A DNA stretch of 64,000 bases, from NCBI GenBank assembly GCA_018105865.1, contig CM030862.1, forward strand, positions 186,001 to 250,000. Direction: 5' to 3'. The notes below the pieces were generated by a model. That model made no database searches, had not been told where the DNA came from, and saw nothing but the letters and a program-made list of their open reading frames with translations. Positions 61,227 to 64,000 of the stretch are shown piece after piece. The translations under genes were made by a program, and so were the position numbers. The DNA comes from Metaphire vulgaris (Eukaryota > Annelida > Clitellata > Crassiclitellata > Megascolecidae). Each line of letters starts with the position of its first letter. Position 1 is the first letter of the stretch.

Positions 61227-61487
61227 CTCCGTTGTAATCGCGCATGGAAAGTCGTGAAGCGCCAGCGTCATTGTCGCCCGTCGACAGACTCTGCATTGGG
61301 TGCGTGATTGTAAGGAGATCAGAGAATGGAGCTTCAGTGCTTCAGTTGACAATGCATCGACTCCCTTAGACTCACAGCAGCAGCCATCCAGCCATTAATC
61401 AGCGACGAAAAATAGTTTCAGTCGATGCCTGCATTAACAATTCCGAACAAAAAATGAATGAGAACAGCATTGTTGACAACATTGTCG

Positions 61488-61530
<43 letters not shown>

Positions 61531-63121
61531 CGCACACACGCACTCACACATTAAAGCCGAACATCACAGGAATAAAGTCACAATCAAAAACCGAAGCTGT
61601 TATTTCTTCGAAAACAAAATTGCAAAAGTCAGGTCCAAGAATTCGATCGCTACTCATTATAATCAATCCGAAGCACAGCGTAGTCAGAATTCCACAACGG
61701 ATGGCACCATCAAAACAGGTAGCAATGGTCCAATATTGGTCTCAGGTCCCAAGGGGGAGGGAGGGGGTGAGCACTGACTCCTGCGTAATGTTGGAGCTGT
61801 CAGACAGATGGCGCTTTGTGTCTTGGTTGACGCTTCAGGCTTCTTTAATCAACATTTTAAAATGCATTCAAATGCAAAGAAACACGAATTCGTCTATAGC
61901 TGCAAACACTAAATGCATATCACGTCCGAAGTTTAGAATGCTTCGACTGACTGCAAACAAATCAAGAAATCTCTTGTCGTAGTTAGCTTCAAACCGCAAC
62001 AGATGCCATATTATGTTGCATTTAGAACTCATGCTCGCTCCAGATGAATAAGCCTACAGCAGGATTCGCAAATGACCGCACCACCGCCACACAAGAGAAC
62101 CAACACAGCTATAGCAAAACCGAATTTCTCATTAAAGGCACGTTTATAGTTAACTAATTGTGTTAATAATAATTATAACTGGGTTTTGATTAGTTTAGTA
62201 GGATCTCTCCTGCGTTGAAAACACTCTTGGTATTTAGCCTACTTAGGTGATAATAAATAGACTAATCCCCATTTCTCGCGTTTAAAGCAAATGATCAAAA
62301 TGTAACAGAAGATTGAGCGAGTAAGAACAGTTCTAAATATTATGACAATAATTACGACGAATGCTGTTTATGTTATTACAGACTCCGTAGCCGAAAGGAC
62401 TTTTGTCGACGGCGAAATGTCAAGGTTTGGCAAAAGCGGTCATCCGAAGACAATTAGACGCGGCAGAAAGTAATTCTTTGCATCCGGGAACGAGAAAAAC
62501 TAGGCCTAAGTAAGTTGGTTCCGATTTGACACGACATCGTCACTTACCACACGATCGACTGCCGCCTTTGCCTTTGCAGTTGGCGTCGCCTATGCTGACC
62601 CAATGCGACGCAATTTGCCGGCGTGAAGAAGGGTCTCCGATGTCATAGAGTCATGTCTGCGAATGGCCGTATGCTGCTACTCTCCTATATAGACACTGTT
62701 GTTGTTGCTGCTGTTGTGCGTGATTAATAGTCGTGTCCGTATCTAAGACATGTGGTCGTTGCAATTGTGTAGCGACGACGAATGGTCAACAACCAGTCTA
62801 AAGAGGCTTTTTCACAGGCATCGTCGTCGTAATCATCGTCGTCGTAATCATCGTCGTCGTCATCATCGTCGTCGTCGTCATCATCGTCGTCATCATCGTC
62901 GTCGTCGTCGTCGTCAGCTGGTGAAGAGTTTCTATTCGCTGTCCTCTCTTCAGTCGTTTCACCTTTTCCACAGAACACGACGATCCGTCATGAGAAGGAG
63001 GAGGAGGAGGAGGAGGAGGAGGAGGAGGAGGAGGCACACCGCCGTCCAATGATTGCCTCACGACCAATAAATGAAACTACGAACAAGTACTTCAGTATTC
63101 TGTATTGACAACATTAGAAGG

Positions 63122-63183
<62 letters not shown>

Positions 63184-63457
63184 GCAGAATAACGACCGTG
63201 AAAGTGGAGGGTGTTATAAGAGCGGTTTCTTACTTTGGAGTATGCAAGACGTCACAAGATGCAAATTATTCACGCACAGGGTGTGACCAAGAAAAAGGAA
63301 GGGCTGTGGACAGATGGAACAATTTGGACGAAAAGGTAGAAGGCCTAACAGAGATACAACAACAAATAGAGTCTACGACGGACGGTCTATTAACTGTAAT
63401 TTAGAGTAATTATAGTTGTTTTCACACAGTCTAATTAATGCTCCCTAAACCACTTCA

Positions 63458-63523
<66 letters not shown>

Positions 63524-63530
63524 CAAGGAC
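60511..63530. other. Right-hand interval: SSRs, no supported gene
   Basis: A minus-strand AG acceptor at 60588 is followed by a short open tail (GVKWLKLPDGIKTRL-stop, to about 60540); a GTAAGC donor at about 60657 joins it in phase to NVLNTE, but nothing longer builds up. Repeats: CTG/CCG-rich 60815-60870, (CT)n and (CTGT)n 60950-61222, (CA)n 61491-61550, (GTC/ATC)n 62820-62918, (GGA)n 62997-63034, (GA)n 63127-63180, (AAT)n 63463-63522. The stretch 61.6-62.8 kb holds no recognisable feature. Confidence 0.6.
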
Positions 63531-64000
63531 GTAGCTAGGCATAGGCTGGGGGGGGGGGGCTTGAGCTCCTCCAAACATGAAGCTAGCCCACCGAAATGAA
63601 TTCAAGCCCATATGGTGTTGCGGGCTCAAAAGTTTTGTTGGTGCAGTTAGTGCAGTCTTGAGTGATCAGCACCCATGGCTGTAAGTGCTCTATTTCGAAC
63701 GCTGTAGATCGAAATTGAGAAAGATATTATTGATTATTCTTGCAAAGGTAAAAGCAGTGAAGAAGGAACAAGAGGAAAATGTGGATTTTGTCGGAGAATT
63801 TCTTCAAATCGATTAGATTTTTACATATCTAGGGCCTATATACCTTCTATTCAACAGACCTTCAATAGGCTTCTCTAACAGAGCGAATTAATTATAAAAC
63901 TTGTTTTTGATGTCTATAAGACCTGTTGTATAGTGAACCATATATCTTAAGGAGATTGAAACGAATTAAAGCCATATATTATTGTGTGCCCATCTTTAAT
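63525..64000. mobile_element. Partial element containing module A, running off the right edge
   Basis: The sequence from about 63930 (GAAACGAATTAAAGCCATAT, then TGTGCCCATCTTTAAT) follows the module found at 29.9-30.3 and 52.0-52.3 kb. It is preceded by a GGACGTAGCTAGGCATAGGC plus poly-G start near 63527 that resembles MITE ends. The right end lies outside the window. Confidence 0.5.

Overview
This is a 64 kb piece of an animal nuclear genome, most likely a marine invertebrate bilaterian. Genes are split by GT-AG introns of about 0.1 to 3.5 kb, the families are metazoan (synaptophysin, DOK adaptor, SK channel, peptide GPCR, Kunitz inhibitor, mitochondrial ribosomal protein L24), non-LTR retrotransposons are of the CR1/L2 type, and simple repeats are very dense. 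There are no operons, CRISPR arrays or prokaryotic features. The species cannot be named from sequence alone.

Layout. 0-0.7 kb: start of a minus-strand gene that runs off the left edge; it is possibly Fos-like, with SRE/CRE-type promoter motifs. 2.1-4.4 kb: DOK-type PH/PTB adaptor, minus strand, 5' exon(s) not found. 7.0-7.6 kb: terminal coding exon of an unidentified protein. 8.7-9.8 kb: small secreted Kunitz protein. 11.5-12.1 kb: exons of an unrecognised gene. 13.1-15.6 kb: complete synaptophysin-family gene, the only confidently placed host gene on the plus strand. 18.7-21.0 kb: complete mRpL24. 27.7-38.0 kb: eight exons of a calcium-activated SK potassium channel, with one or more exons missing at each end. 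40.6-42.6 kb: intronless 672-codon orphan with a signal peptide, a strongly polybasic ectodomain and one membrane span. 44.7-46.1 kb: intronless rhodopsin-class GPCR resembling FMRFamide receptors. 46-64 kb: mostly repeats, with a few weak candidate exons.

Mobile DNA dominates the spaces between genes. Two nearly identical 3.85 kb CR1/L2 elements (22.6-26.4 and 56.7-60.5 kb) share at least one frameshift. A truncated LINE of another clade lies at 50.1-50.8 kb. Fourteen or more short terminal-inverted-repeat elements starting CAGTGGCG (or a relative) are bordered by 8-bp target duplications, which points to hAT-type MITEs; one pair is nested. Two longer elements with different ends share an internal module, and a copy of that module recurs at the right edge. 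There are also two roughly 72-bp palindromes framed by TTAA, a foldback repeat with a telomere-like loop, and minisatellites, including one carrying eight AP-1-type TGAGTCA sites inside an SK intron.

The neighbouring genes do not form a pathway. Synaptophysin, SK and the GPCR all suggest neuronal or excitable-cell expression, but clustering is not evidence of shared regulation. Exon boundaries were set by eye from splice consensus, reading-frame phase and family alignment recalled from knowledge; no search was run.
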